Shown piece by piece: positions 1-5,162 of a DNA stretch of 5,162 nucleotides. The DNA is from Candidatus Bathyarchaeota archaeon (GTDB lineage: Archaea > Thermoproteota > Bathyarchaeia > Bathyarchaeales > DTEX01), in the NCBI GenBank assembly GCA_026414245.1, contig JAOAJJ010000020.1, positions 1 through 5,162 of the forward strand, given 5' to 3'. The notes beneath the pieces are model-generated. The model saw nothing but the letters and a program-made list of their open reading frames with translations, was not told where the DNA came from and made no database searches. Position 1 is the stretch's first letter. Each line of letters starts with the position of its first letter. The translations under genes and the position numbers were made by a program.

Positions 1-761
1 CGGGTTAGCTCCCTAAGCTTATTCCTCGCAGTTATGAAGTCGCCGTTTAAAGCCATGAGCATCATTTCCCTAATATCTGCCGGGTTAGCTTTACCAACAA
101 CAGCATAAACTAGATCTGCTGTTACAGTTTTACCAGTCGAAGCTGCTGCCTGAAGAATATTTAGAGTCTTCCTTAAGTCTCCTCCACTCAGGTCCAGTAT
201 AGCTTCCACACCATCATCAGTAATATCGACATTCTCCCTTTCACATACATACCTTATTCTTTTTGCCGCAGCTTCAGCTGGCAAATATGTGAATCTAAAT
301 GGGGCGCAGCGTGATTGAATGGGCTCAATTATCTTACCGCTATAATTTGCTATCAATATAAAGCGTGCCGTCTCACTATAGCGCTCCATCGTTCGCCTTA
401 AAGCCTGCTGAGCGTCATCAGTCATATTGTCCGCTTCATCCAAAATCAGTAGTTTAAATGTTACTTCACCTATGGGCTTCGTCCTAGCGAAAGTTTTAAC
501 GGTTTCTCTAATAACATTTATACCCCTCTCATCACTCGCATTAAGCTCCATTATATATTCACGGTAGTTTTCACCGTAAAGATCGTGAGCTAAGCAAAGC
601 GCAGCAGTCGTCTTTCCAGTTCCAGGAGGCCCGGCAAATATGCAGTGAGGAATATTTTTGGCGTTAACGAAACTCTTTAATCTAGCGACTATCTCCTCTT
701 GATCAACTATTTCATCTAAAGTGCGCGGCCGATATTTTTCAGCCCACATCTCGTAGCTCAA
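1..761 (-). CDS. rfcS: Replication factor C small subunit (sliding-clamp loader AAA+ ATPase), 3' end cut by window edge
   Basis: This is the small subunit of the archaeal clamp loader, which with the large subunit uses ATP to open PCNA and load it on primed DNA. The 253 visible residues show the family motifs in order: the N-terminal W-x-EKYRPRTLDEIV box (6-19), Walker A GPPGTGKT (44-51), Walker B LILDEAD (105-111), the sensor-1 region ending in the SRC arginine-finger motif (150-152), and sensor-2 GDLRK (194-198). Family members are about 315-330 residues long, so most of the C-terminal collar domain lies outside the window. The P-loop, a site where some archaeal RFC genes carry inteins, is uninterrupted. 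I chose the TTG at 761-759 because AGGTG lies 7 nt upstream and the result resembles family N-termini. The in-frame ATG at 749 would remove four residues and leave the Shine-Dalgarno 19 nt away. A separate promoter suggests it is not only read through from the upstream membrane-protein gene. The identification is very secure; the start is less so. Confidence 0.96.
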   Translation of the reverse strand, partial: MSYEMWAEKYRPRTLDEIVDQEEIVARLKSFVNAKNIPHCIFAGPPGTGKTTAALCLAHDLYGENYREYIMELNASDERGINVIRETVKTFARTKPIGEVTFKLLILDEADNMTDDAQQALRRTMERYSETARFILIANYSGKIIEPIQSRCAPFRFTYLPAEAAAKRIRYVCERENVDITDDGVEAILDLSGGDLRKTLNILQAAASTGKTVTADLVYAVVGKANPADIREMMLMALNGDFITARNKLRELT

Positions 762-768
762 GCCGGAA

Positions 769-773
769 CACCT
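769..773 (-). promoter_or_regulatory. Shine-Dalgarno site supporting the rfcS TTG start
   Basis: On the minus strand AGGTG ends 7 nt before the TTG at 761. This matches the spacing of GGTG before UPF0282 and of GAGGT before the GH31 gene. It is the main reason to prefer TTG over the ATG at 749. Confidence 0.6.
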
Positions 774-796
774 GAATATAATATTGTTTTTAGCAT

Positions 797-808
797 GGTA
801 TAAAAGCC
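797..808 (-). promoter_or_regulatory. Probable TATA-box promoter of rfcS
   Basis: The minus strand reads GGCTTTTATACC here, with TTTTATA at 805-799 as a good archaeal TATA box and an AAATGG stretch just upstream in the BRE position. Initiation about 25 nt downstream would fall near 776, giving a 5' leader of about 15 nt that includes the AGGTG site. The 128-bp gap between the membrane-protein stop and rfcS is therefore mostly the rfcS promoter. I see no T-rich terminator in it. Confidence 0.6.
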
Positions 809-889
809 ATTTTATTTCTCGAGATACATAGTTCCTATAGTATAATGGAATTTAGATAATCGAGGTGAATTGCTGCCGTCTAGTTCTAC

Positions 890-1522
890 CTATAGAGCTA
901 ATTTTATTATGGCGAACTCTATTATTGCCGCCAACAATAAGATTACTGAGCATACCGTAAGCACTATAGACATAGTTTTAAGCTCGCTTTTAAAACCATG
1001 CTTAATTATAGAGTACGCTAATATGAAGCTCTCTGAGATCGCGAGGGCATAAGATATATATTCCATCCAGGCGAACGGATGCAGGAATGTGAGAGAAAGA
1101 AGGAAGATTGGATTCATCTTCATTATGGCGGCGATCGCCGCAAAAACCCTTCCAGTGTTATATAGGACGAAAAAACCCCATCCTGGACCAACTATGGGAA
1201 CGAACATTACTAGCGTATGCATAAAATTATTGCCGAAAATAACTTGAACCCCAACTGTTTCTATAGCTGTTTCAAGAGAGTCCATCTCTCTTTTTATATT
1301 TGACGCTTCTAATGGGTCAACTTCTGCTAAAGCGCCGAAAACAGTTGCTGTAAAGCAGAGGAGTAAAGTCGCTAGGAAGACTATGGTTCTTGTTTGCAAT
1401 GTGCAGGACCAAGCTGTTTCCATCCTTCTTAAAGCATCGTGGATGGAGCTGCCACAATTTGGGCAGAATTTAACACCCTTTTCTTCAGGCAACTTTGTGC
1501 CGCATGTAGGACAGTAAAGCAT
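890..1522 (-). CDS. Zinc-ribbon plus SpoIIM (DUF95)-like integral membrane protein
   Basis: This 210-residue protein starts with a zinc ribbon whose two knuckles are CPTC (4-7) and CPNC (20-23). Hydrophobic segments follow at about 46-66, 100-120, 124-148, 150-172 and 184-206, so it is an integral membrane protein. The stretch from FGNNFMHTLV (97-106) through VPIVGPGWGFFVLYNTG (108-124) to HPFAWMEYISYALA (148-161) has the pattern of archaeal SpoIIM/DUF95 proteins: an N-rich entry, a glycine-rich helix, then HP..ME before another helix. The family name comes from a Bacillus sporulation protein; the archaeal role is unknown and sporulation is not implied. The frame is open up to an ATG at 1624, but GGTGG lies 4 nt before the ATG at 1522, the extra 34 residues are polar and look unrelated, and a TATA-like box lies inside them. 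The protein may sense or scaffold something through its cytosolic ribbon, but that is a guess. It lies upstream of rfcS on the same strand, 128 bp away. Confidence 0.82.
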   Translation of the reverse strand: MLYCPTCGTKLPEEKGVKFCPNCGSSIHDALRRMETAWSCTLQTRTIVFLATLLLCFTATVFGALAEVDPLEASNIKREMDSLETAIETVGVQVIFGNNFMHTLVMFVPIVGPGWGFFVLYNTGRVFAAIAAIMKMNPIFLLSLTFLHPFAWMEYISYALAISESFILAYSIIKHGFKSELKTMSIVLTVCSVILLLAAIIEFAIIKLAL

Positions 1523-1526
1523 GCTT

Positions 1527-1531
1527 CCACC
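1527..1531 (-). promoter_or_regulatory. Shine-Dalgarno site fixing the start of the SpoIIM-like gene
   Basis: GGTGG on the minus strand ends 4 nt before the ATG at 1522. The protein from that ATG begins directly with the zinc ribbon (MLYCPTC), as is common for archaeal ribbon-membrane fusions. No comparable site precedes the ATG at 1624. Confidence 0.55.
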
Positions 1532-1605
1532 AATTTTATCTCTATCATAGTTTTGAAAGTCTTCCTTATTAACAGTTCTCTCAATCAATGTAAATTTCAA
1601 GAAAC

Positions 1606-1615
1606 AATTTAAATA
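1606..1615. promoter_or_regulatory. Nearly symmetric TATA-like element, possible divergent promoter
   Basis: The plus strand reads AATTTAAATA and the minus strand TATTTAAATT, so the core works as a TATA-like sequence in both directions. For the minus-strand membrane-protein gene, initiation about 25 nt away falls near 1584, giving a leader of about 60 nt. For the plus strand it falls near 1636, upstream of the small ORFs and UPF0282. A purine-rich AGAAG just upstream on the minus strand could serve as a BRE. The minus-strand assignment is the firmer one; plus-strand use is inferred from layout. Confidence 0.45.
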
Positions 1616-1617
1616 CT

Positions 1618-1697
1618 TCTGCACTTAAGATTTGATGGTAGGTGATGATGAATCTGACCCTTCTGAGAATATCCATGATGTAGATCTTGAGTGCAGA
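1618..1697. repeat. 14-bp inverted repeat flanking 52 nt in the divergent region
   Basis: The left arm TCTGCACTTAAGAT (1618-1631) is the reverse complement of the right arm ATCTTGAGTGCAGA (1684-1697) except at one position, which would be a G-U pair in RNA. All 14 positions could therefore pair. The arms are 66 bp apart, start to start. The left arm lies next to the divergent TATA-like element. If transcription starts near 1636 the left arm would not be in the RNA, which favours a DNA role such as paired operator sites. If it starts farther upstream, the arms would form a long stem. No transposase or target duplication points to a mobile element. Confidence 0.6.
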
Positions 1698-1712
1698 GCC
1701 TACCCTGCCTGA
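1635..1712 (+). CDS. Doubtful 25-residue acidic leader ORF
   Basis: An ATG at 1635 opens 25 codons ending at TGA (1710-1712), followed directly by an in-frame TAG. The product begins MVGDDESDPSEN and is strongly acidic. The ATG falls about where transcription would begin from the TATA-like element at 1606-1615, so it could be a leaderless uORF. Its stop lies inside the first hairpin. Alternatively it is chance, or the remnant of a longer N-terminus for the small gene downstream, which is in a different frame. Only a matching short protein in relatives would make it credible. Confidence 0.2.
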   Translation: MVGDDESDPSENIHDVDLECRAYPA

Positions 1713-1733
1713 TAGCAGTGTAGTGTCCCTACA
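1700..1733 (+). promoter_or_regulatory. Pair of mutually exclusive hairpins in the 5' leader of the small ORF/UPF0282 unit
   Basis: CTAC (1700-1703) and CTGC (1705-1708) can pair with GCAG (1715-1718) and GTAG (1720-1723), giving a stem with one C-U mismatch and a 6-nt loop. The same TGTAG (1719-1723) can instead pair with CTACA (1729-1733) around a 5-nt loop. Only one of the two can form at a time. This resembles the switching arms of leader regulators, but no known riboswitch class is recognised and no U-tract follows. The second hairpin ends 10 nt before the GAGG at 1744-1747. Short stems also arise by chance. Confidence 0.3.
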
Positions 1734-1755
1734 ACCGTGATGTGAGGCTGATACT

Positions 1756-1902
1756 TTGGAAATGGAATATCAGAGTGAAGGCGATTACGACGTCATCATT
1801 ATTATAAAATGTAGAAGGGAACAGGTTTTAGATATAATCGAGCATGTTAAAAGCCGTTTTCCAGACATTAGCGTTAGCTATGAAATTCCCTACGAAGATT
1901 AG
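1756..1902 (+). CDS. Small hypothetical protein (48 aa) upstream of UPF0282
   Basis: I do not recognise this protein. From the TTG at 1756 it has 48 residues; from the ATG at 1762 it has 46. TTG is preferred because GAGG (1744-1747) lies 8 nt upstream, whereas the ATG would be 14 nt away. The sequence looks genuinely coding: a hydrophobic strand DYDVIIIIKC, an amphipathic helix REQVLDIIEHVKSRFP, then a strand ISVSYEIPYED. That is a beta-alpha-beta pattern, soluble, and acidic at both ends. The UPF0282 start lies 27 nt beyond the stop, so the two are probably co-transcribed and the small protein may be a partner. The frame is open upstream to a TGA at 1738-1740, and codons before and after that stop look similar, so an older longer gene broken there is possible. 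Confidence 0.55.
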   Translation: MEMEYQSEGDYDVIIIIKCRREQVLDIIEHVKSRFPDISVSYEIPYED

Positions 1903-1929
1903 TTTCCTCGACTTTTATGGTGCAGATAA

Positions 1930-2919
1930 ATGAGCAATGATCTTAAAGAGGTTTTGGTAATACCAGTCGCCTCCGAGAGTTTAGGCGTCAGATCTATGTG
2001 CACTTACATTGAAACTCCAGACCTCAAAGTTTTATTAGATGCCGGCGTCTCCCTTGGACCAAACCGCTTCGGCCTTCCCCCTCATCCAAAAGAGTACGAA
2101 GCCCTCAAGAATAGGCGTGAGGAGATCATTAGATTTGCTGAAAAATCTGAAGTTATAACAGTGAGCCACTATCACTTCGATCATCATACGCCGTCCTTCA
2201 CTGATTGGGCTTATAACTGGTGCTCTGCGGAGATAGCTGAGAAAATTTATGGGGGTAAGATTGTCTTAGCGAAAAGTTATAGGGATTATGCGAACTTTAG
2301 CCAAAGACGCCGCGGATGGCTTTTCGCTAAGACAAGTGGTGTGCATGCCGGAAAGCTTGAGGTCGCCGATAATAGAATGTTCGTGTTCGGTGAAACATCC
2401 ATATCCTTTTCTAAGCCAGTTTTTCATGGGCCTGAGGGCTCTGATTTAGGATGGGTTATAATTTCGGTAATTAGATATAAAAGCGATCGCATTCTTTTTG
2501 CGCCGGATGTTCAGGGACCAATGTCGCAGGAAACCCTATCTATAATCCTCAAAGAAAATCCCCAGGTGGCCATAATAGGCGGCCCGCCCATATATCTTGC
2601 GGACTTTAGGATGAAATATGAAGATATAGATTTAGCTATTGGAAACCTGAAGATGATCGCTAAACATGTTCCAACGGTTATAGTTGATCACCATTTATTG
2701 CGGGATGAGAATTGGATCGGCGTCATGGGGTCAGTTATTGAATCCGCGGCAAGTATGGGTCATAGGGTTTTAACTTACGCGGAATTTATGGGAAAAGAAA
2801 ATTATCTTTTGGAGGCTTTTAGAAAAAGGCTTTATGTGGATGAGCCGCCATCGGCGGATTTTATTAAATGGTCTAAAAAGCCTTCGGCTGAGAGAAAAGT
2901 CATTCCGCCCCCAATTTAA
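1930..2919 (+). CDS. UPF0282 family metallo-beta-lactamase-fold hydrolase
   Basis: This is a complete 329-residue member of the UPF0282 family, predicted metal-dependent hydrolases found mainly in archaea; their substrate is unknown to me. The N-terminus IPVASESLGVRS (11-22) and the segment DAGVSLGPNRFGLPP (37-51) are family hallmarks. The metal motif of the superfamily is intact as HYHFDHH (80-86), giving H80, H82, D84 and H85 with an additional H86. Further likely ligands or active-site residues are H166 in FHGPEG, D193 in FAPDVQGP, and H254-H255 in VDHH near the C-terminal side. This is a full two-metal set, so it should be catalytically competent. There is no signal peptide, which suggests a cytosolic protein. 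GGTG (1919-1922) lies 7 nt before the ATG. The tail after residue 305 (SADFIKWSKKPSAERK...) is basic and probably flexible. It follows the 48-residue ORF by 27 nt and is followed by a promoter-bearing 96-bp gap. Confidence 0.93.
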   Translation: MSNDLKEVLVIPVASESLGVRSMCTYIETPDLKVLLDAGVSLGPNRFGLPPHPKEYEALKNRREEIIRFAEKSEVITVSHYHFDHHTPSFTDWAYNWCSAEIAEKIYGGKIVLAKSYRDYANFSQRRRGWLFAKTSGVHAGKLEVADNRMFVFGETSISFSKPVFHGPEGSDLGWVIISVIRYKSDRILFAPDVQGPMSQETLSIILKENPQVAIIGGPPIYLADFRMKYEDIDLAIGNLKMIAKHVPTVIVDHHLLRDENWIGVMGSVIESAASMGHRVLTYAEFMGKENYLLEAFRKRLYVDEPPSADFIKWSKKPSAERKVIPPPI

Positions 2920-2962
2920 CGGCTTCCTACCCAGACGTATCGGTACGATCCTCGCTCTCACA

Positions 2963-2970
2963 TTTATAAG
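2963..2970 (+). promoter_or_regulatory. TATA-box promoter of the GH31 gene
   Basis: TTTATAAG lies 53 bp before the GH31 start codon. Initiation about 25 nt downstream would fall near 2993, leaving a leader of about 20 nt that contains GAGGT (3004-3008), 7 nt before the ATG. Just upstream, ATCG-GTA-CGAT (2939-2949) forms a small dyad that could be an operator, though it is short enough to be chance. No T-rich terminator for UPF0282 is seen in the 96-bp gap. Confidence 0.6.
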
Positions 2971-3015
2971 TAATTTCCACTATTAAAGTTAATTCGTGTT
3001 TGAGAGGTTATTTCT

Positions 3016-5162
3016 ATGAGCGGGGTTGAATCCCATATTAAGAAGAAGAGGAGCAGGGAGGTTCTCTTCAAATTAAAGCCTTATGGCGAATTACGCCTAC
3101 AGATATGCAGCGATAATGTTATCCGCGTGACTTACTCGCCGAGCGAGCTACGATCGGTGAGCGAAAGCCTCTCAGTAATTAGGAGATCTTTGAGATCCGT
3201 GAATTGGAGGGTTGAAGAGAGGGCTGAAGAAATATCGATAATAACTGATAAAGTTGCTTTATCGGTTAATCTAAAAACAGGGCTCCTGGATTTTCGGGAT
3301 ACATTAGGTAACCTTCTTCTTAAAGAATACTCTAGGATTATGATTCCAGCCGATGTTGCTGGAGAGAAAACTTATCACGCTGAGGAAGTGTTCTCTGTTT
3401 CCAGCGACGAATGCTTTTATGGATTGGGTCAGCACCCGGGGGTCTTTAACTATAAAGGTCGCACAGTAACACTTATACAAAAGAACTGGGATGTCGCCAT
3501 ACCGTTCCTCGTTTCAAATAGAGGTTACGGTATACTCTGGGATAATTACTCCATGTGTAGATTTGACAGTTTCAGAGACGATGAGGGAGATAAGATTGCA
3601 TTATGGTTTGAGGTTGCGGACACCGTAGACTACTACCTTATTTATGGACCAAGCATCGATAGCATCATAGCATCCTACAGAGAGTTAACCGGCAGCGCCC
3701 CTCTTTTACCGATCTGGGCTTATGGCTATTGGCAATCTAAGGAGCGATATAAAACCCAAGATGAAATCGTTAAAACCGCTAAAACTTTTAGAGAAAGGGG
3801 GATTCCAATAGATATAATAGTTCAGGACTGGATGTATTGGGGTAAGCATGGCTGGAACGCTTTCAAGTTTGATGAGGAGAACTTTCCGGATCCGCCTAAA
3901 ATGGTTAAGGATCTACATGCGTTAAATACACATGTCTTAATCTCCATATGGCCCACATTTGACGTTAACACAGATGTTTTCAGAGACATGTCCAGTAAAG
4001 GCTATATATGTCCCAACACGAGGTGTTATGATCCATTTAATGAGGGTGCAAGGAAGCTCTACTGGGATTATATTAGGAAAGCGTTCTTTGAGATAGGGAT
4101 TGATGGATGGTGGCTGGATGCAACTGAGCCTGAGACAGGCGCTGGATGGTCATCATTTTACACGCCCTTCCACTCGACTAAAACAGCTATGGGTTCAGGA
4201 GCCCGATTTCTCAATGCCTACTCGCTTATGACTACTAGGGCTGTATATGAGGGACAGCGTAGCGTCTCAAATAAGCGTGTCCTCATACTTACGCGCTCAT
4301 CATTCATTGGTCAGCAACGTTACTCCGCTGTAACATGGTCAGGGGATATACTTCATGATTGGGGCGCTCTTAGAGAACAGATTCCAGCCGGATTAAACTT
4401 CTCAGTATCTGGGATACCATACTGGACAACTGATATAGGCGGCTTCTTCAGCGGGAACCCTGAAACTGAATCTTACAGGGAGATCTTTGTCAGATGGTTT
4501 CAATGGGGAGCATTCTGCCCAATTTTCAGGGTGCACGGCACAACGCATGCTAAGGAGCCATGGATGTTTGGACCTGAAATCGAGAGCATACTTGTAAAAT
4601 ACATTAAGCTGAGATATAGGCTTCTACCATATATATACTCTGTTGCATGGAAGGTTACAAGTGAAGGCTACACGATGATGCGCCCACTAGTAATGGACTT
4701 TAAAGAAGACCCACGCGCACTTAACATAGAGGATCAATATATGTTTGGTCCCGCGTTTATGGTTAGCCCAGTCACCCTCCCAAGCATTCCAAGCAGAAAG
4801 GTTTATCTACCAAAAACATCTGGAGGCTGGTATGATTTTTGGACTGGCAGGAGAGCTGATGGTGGACAGGTGATAGATGCTTCTGCACCGCTTAGCATAT
4901 TGCCGATTCATGTCAGGGCTGGCTCAATTGTTCCAATGGGACCTATTCTTCAATATGCTGGGGAGAAACCTATGGATCCAATGGAGATCAGGATTTATCC
5001 AGGTGCGGACGGCTCCTTCACCATTTACGAAGACGATGGGGAAACCTACGAGTATGAAAAGGGCAAATATAGCTTGATACGATTAGAGTGGCGGGAGGAA
5101 GATAAATCGCTGACTATAATGAAGAGATCTGGTAAGCATCCCAACATGCTTGAGGAGAGAAC
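3016..5162 (+). CDS. GH31 glycoside hydrolase, probable alpha-xylosidase, C-terminus cut by window edge
   Basis: This GH31 retaining enzyme removes alpha-linked xylose or glucose from the non-reducing end of oligosaccharides. The visible 715 residues start with a beta-sandwich (about 1-225; YGLGQ at 135-139, VSNRGYGILWDN at 166-177). The catalytic barrel starts at PIWAYGYWQSKERY (232-245). VQDWMYWG (269-276) carries the substrate-binding D271. The nucleophile is D368 in WWLDATEPE, the acid/base is D444 in TWSGD, and the family histidine is H507 in FRVHG. YRLLPYIY (534-541) precedes the C-terminal sandwich, and RIYPGADGSFTIYEDDGE (659-676) belongs to a DUF5110-like domain. WW.DATEP with DW.YW resembles bacterial xyloglucan alpha-xylosidases more than maltases, which usually read W.DMNEP. 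Unlike some of those enzymes it shows no room for a PA14 insert. No signal peptide is present, so it probably acts in the cytoplasm on imported oligosaccharides. At 715+ residues only a few tens are likely missing. Alpha-glucosidase or transglycosylase activity cannot be excluded. Confidence 0.92.
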   Translation, partial: MSGVESHIKKKRSREVLFKLKPYGELRLQICSDNVIRVTYSPSELRSVSESLSVIRRSLRSVNWRVEERAEEISIITDKVALSVNLKTGLLDFRDTLGNLLLKEYSRIMIPADVAGEKTYHAEEVFSVSSDECFYGLGQHPGVFNYKGRTVTLIQKNWDVAIPFLVSNRGYGILWDNYSMCRFDSFRDDEGDKIALWFEVADTVDYYLIYGPSIDSIIASYRELTGSAPLLPIWAYGYWQSKERYKTQDEIVKTAKTFRERGIPIDIIVQDWMYWGKHGWNAFKFDEENFPDPPKMVKDLHALNTHVLISIWPTFDVNTDVFRDMSSKGYICPNTRCYDPFNEGARKLYWDYIRKAFFEIGIDGWWLDATEPETGAGWSSFYTPFHSTKTAMGSGARFLNAYSLMTTRAVYEGQRSVSNKRVLILTRSSFIGQQRYSAVTWSGDILHDWGALREQIPAGLNFSVSGIPYWTTDIGGFFSGNPETESYREIFVRWFQWGAFCPIFRVHGTTHAKEPWMFGPEIESILVKYIKLRYRLLPYIYSVAWKVTSEGYTMMRPLVMDFKEDPRALNIEDQYMFGPAFMVSPVTLPSIPSRKVYLPKTSGGWYDFWTGRRADGGQVIDASAPLSILPIHVRAGSIVPMGPILQYAGEKPMDPMEIRIYPGADGSFTIYEDDGETYEYEKGKYSLIRLEWREEDKSLTIMKRSGKHPNMLEER

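Noticed and set aside
1..90. Ten-base direct repeat CGGGTTAGCT at 1-10 and 81-90
   Set aside because: Both copies are inside rfcS coding sequence, are read in different frames, and do not extend further. This is consistent with chance.
600..640. Intein at the RFC P-loop
   Set aside because: The Walker A motif GPPGTGKT is continuous, with no inserted sequence.
870..1052. 60-codon plus-strand open frame
   Set aside because: It lies antisense to the end of the SpoIIM-like gene, whose membrane-protein sequence is convincing. The plus-strand product shows no family features.
1618..1697. Miniature inverted-repeat transposable element
   Set aside because: At 80 bp it is very short, there is no evident target-site duplication, and no second copy is seen in the window. 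Only a genome-wide copy search could revive this idea.
1620..1760. tRNA or 5S rRNA gene in the structured intergenic region
   Set aside because: There is no GGTTCGANTCC-like T arm, no CCA-adjacent acceptor stem, and no 5S-type conserved segments. The pairing is only short hairpins plus the long repeat.
1684..1902. Recoded in-frame TGA (1738-1740) such as selenocysteine in the small ORF
   Set aside because: No convincing SECIS-like structure is seen, the upstream stretch is short, and a Shine-Dalgarno site after the TGA explains a normal start at 1756.
2770..2961. 63-codon minus-strand open frame
   Set aside because: It is antisense to the conserved UPF0282 C-terminus, with a basic, unrecognisable product.
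4877..5077. 66-codon plus-strand open frame
   Set aside because: It is an out-of-frame shadow inside the GH31 C-terminal domains, whose frame is clearly coding.

Overview
The window looks like a piece of an archaeal chromosome, probably from a thermophile of the Thermoproteota/TACK or Bathyarchaeia type. The lineage is an inference; the domain is much firmer. It carries a replication factor C small subunit (the archaeal/eukaryotic clamp loader), a UPF0282 metallo-hydrolase (a family known mainly from archaea), and a zinc-ribbon/SpoIIM-like membrane protein. Archaeal TATA-like boxes sit upstream of the genes, with Shine-Dalgarno sites of the GGTG/GAGG type. Base composition is moderately AT-rich by eye, and genes are closely packed. 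No transposase, integrase, CRISPR array, tRNA or rRNA is visible.

Layout, left to right. (1) Positions 1-761, minus strand: N-terminal 253 residues of the RFC small subunit, running off the left edge, with its own TATA box and a probable TTG start. (2) Positions 890-1522, minus strand: a 210-residue membrane protein with an N-terminal four-cysteine zinc ribbon and a SpoIIM (DUF95)-like core. The longest open frame reaches 1624, but the Shine-Dalgarno site and an internal promoter argue for the shorter form. (3) Positions 1523-1929: a 407-bp divergent region without a large gene, and the least conventional part of the window. It holds a nearly symmetric TATA-like element, a 14-bp inverted repeat with a 52-nt spacer, two mutually exclusive short hairpins, a doubtful 25-codon acidic ORF, and a more convincing 48-codon small-protein gene. 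(4) Positions 1930-2919, plus strand: UPF0282, a complete 329-residue metallo-beta-lactamase-fold hydrolase. It is probably co-transcribed with the small protein 27 nt upstream. (5) Positions 3016-5162, plus strand: 715 residues of a cytoplasmic GH31 glycoside hydrolase, probably an alpha-xylosidase, behind its own TATA box and cut by the right edge.

The genes do not form one pathway. They are a replication gene, an uncharacterised membrane protein, an uncharacterised hydrolase with a small partner ORF, and a sugar-catabolism enzyme, and most appear to have their own promoter. No clearly new multi-gene system can be demonstrated. The best leads are the structured divergent region at 1606-1760 and the small protein coupled to UPF0282.
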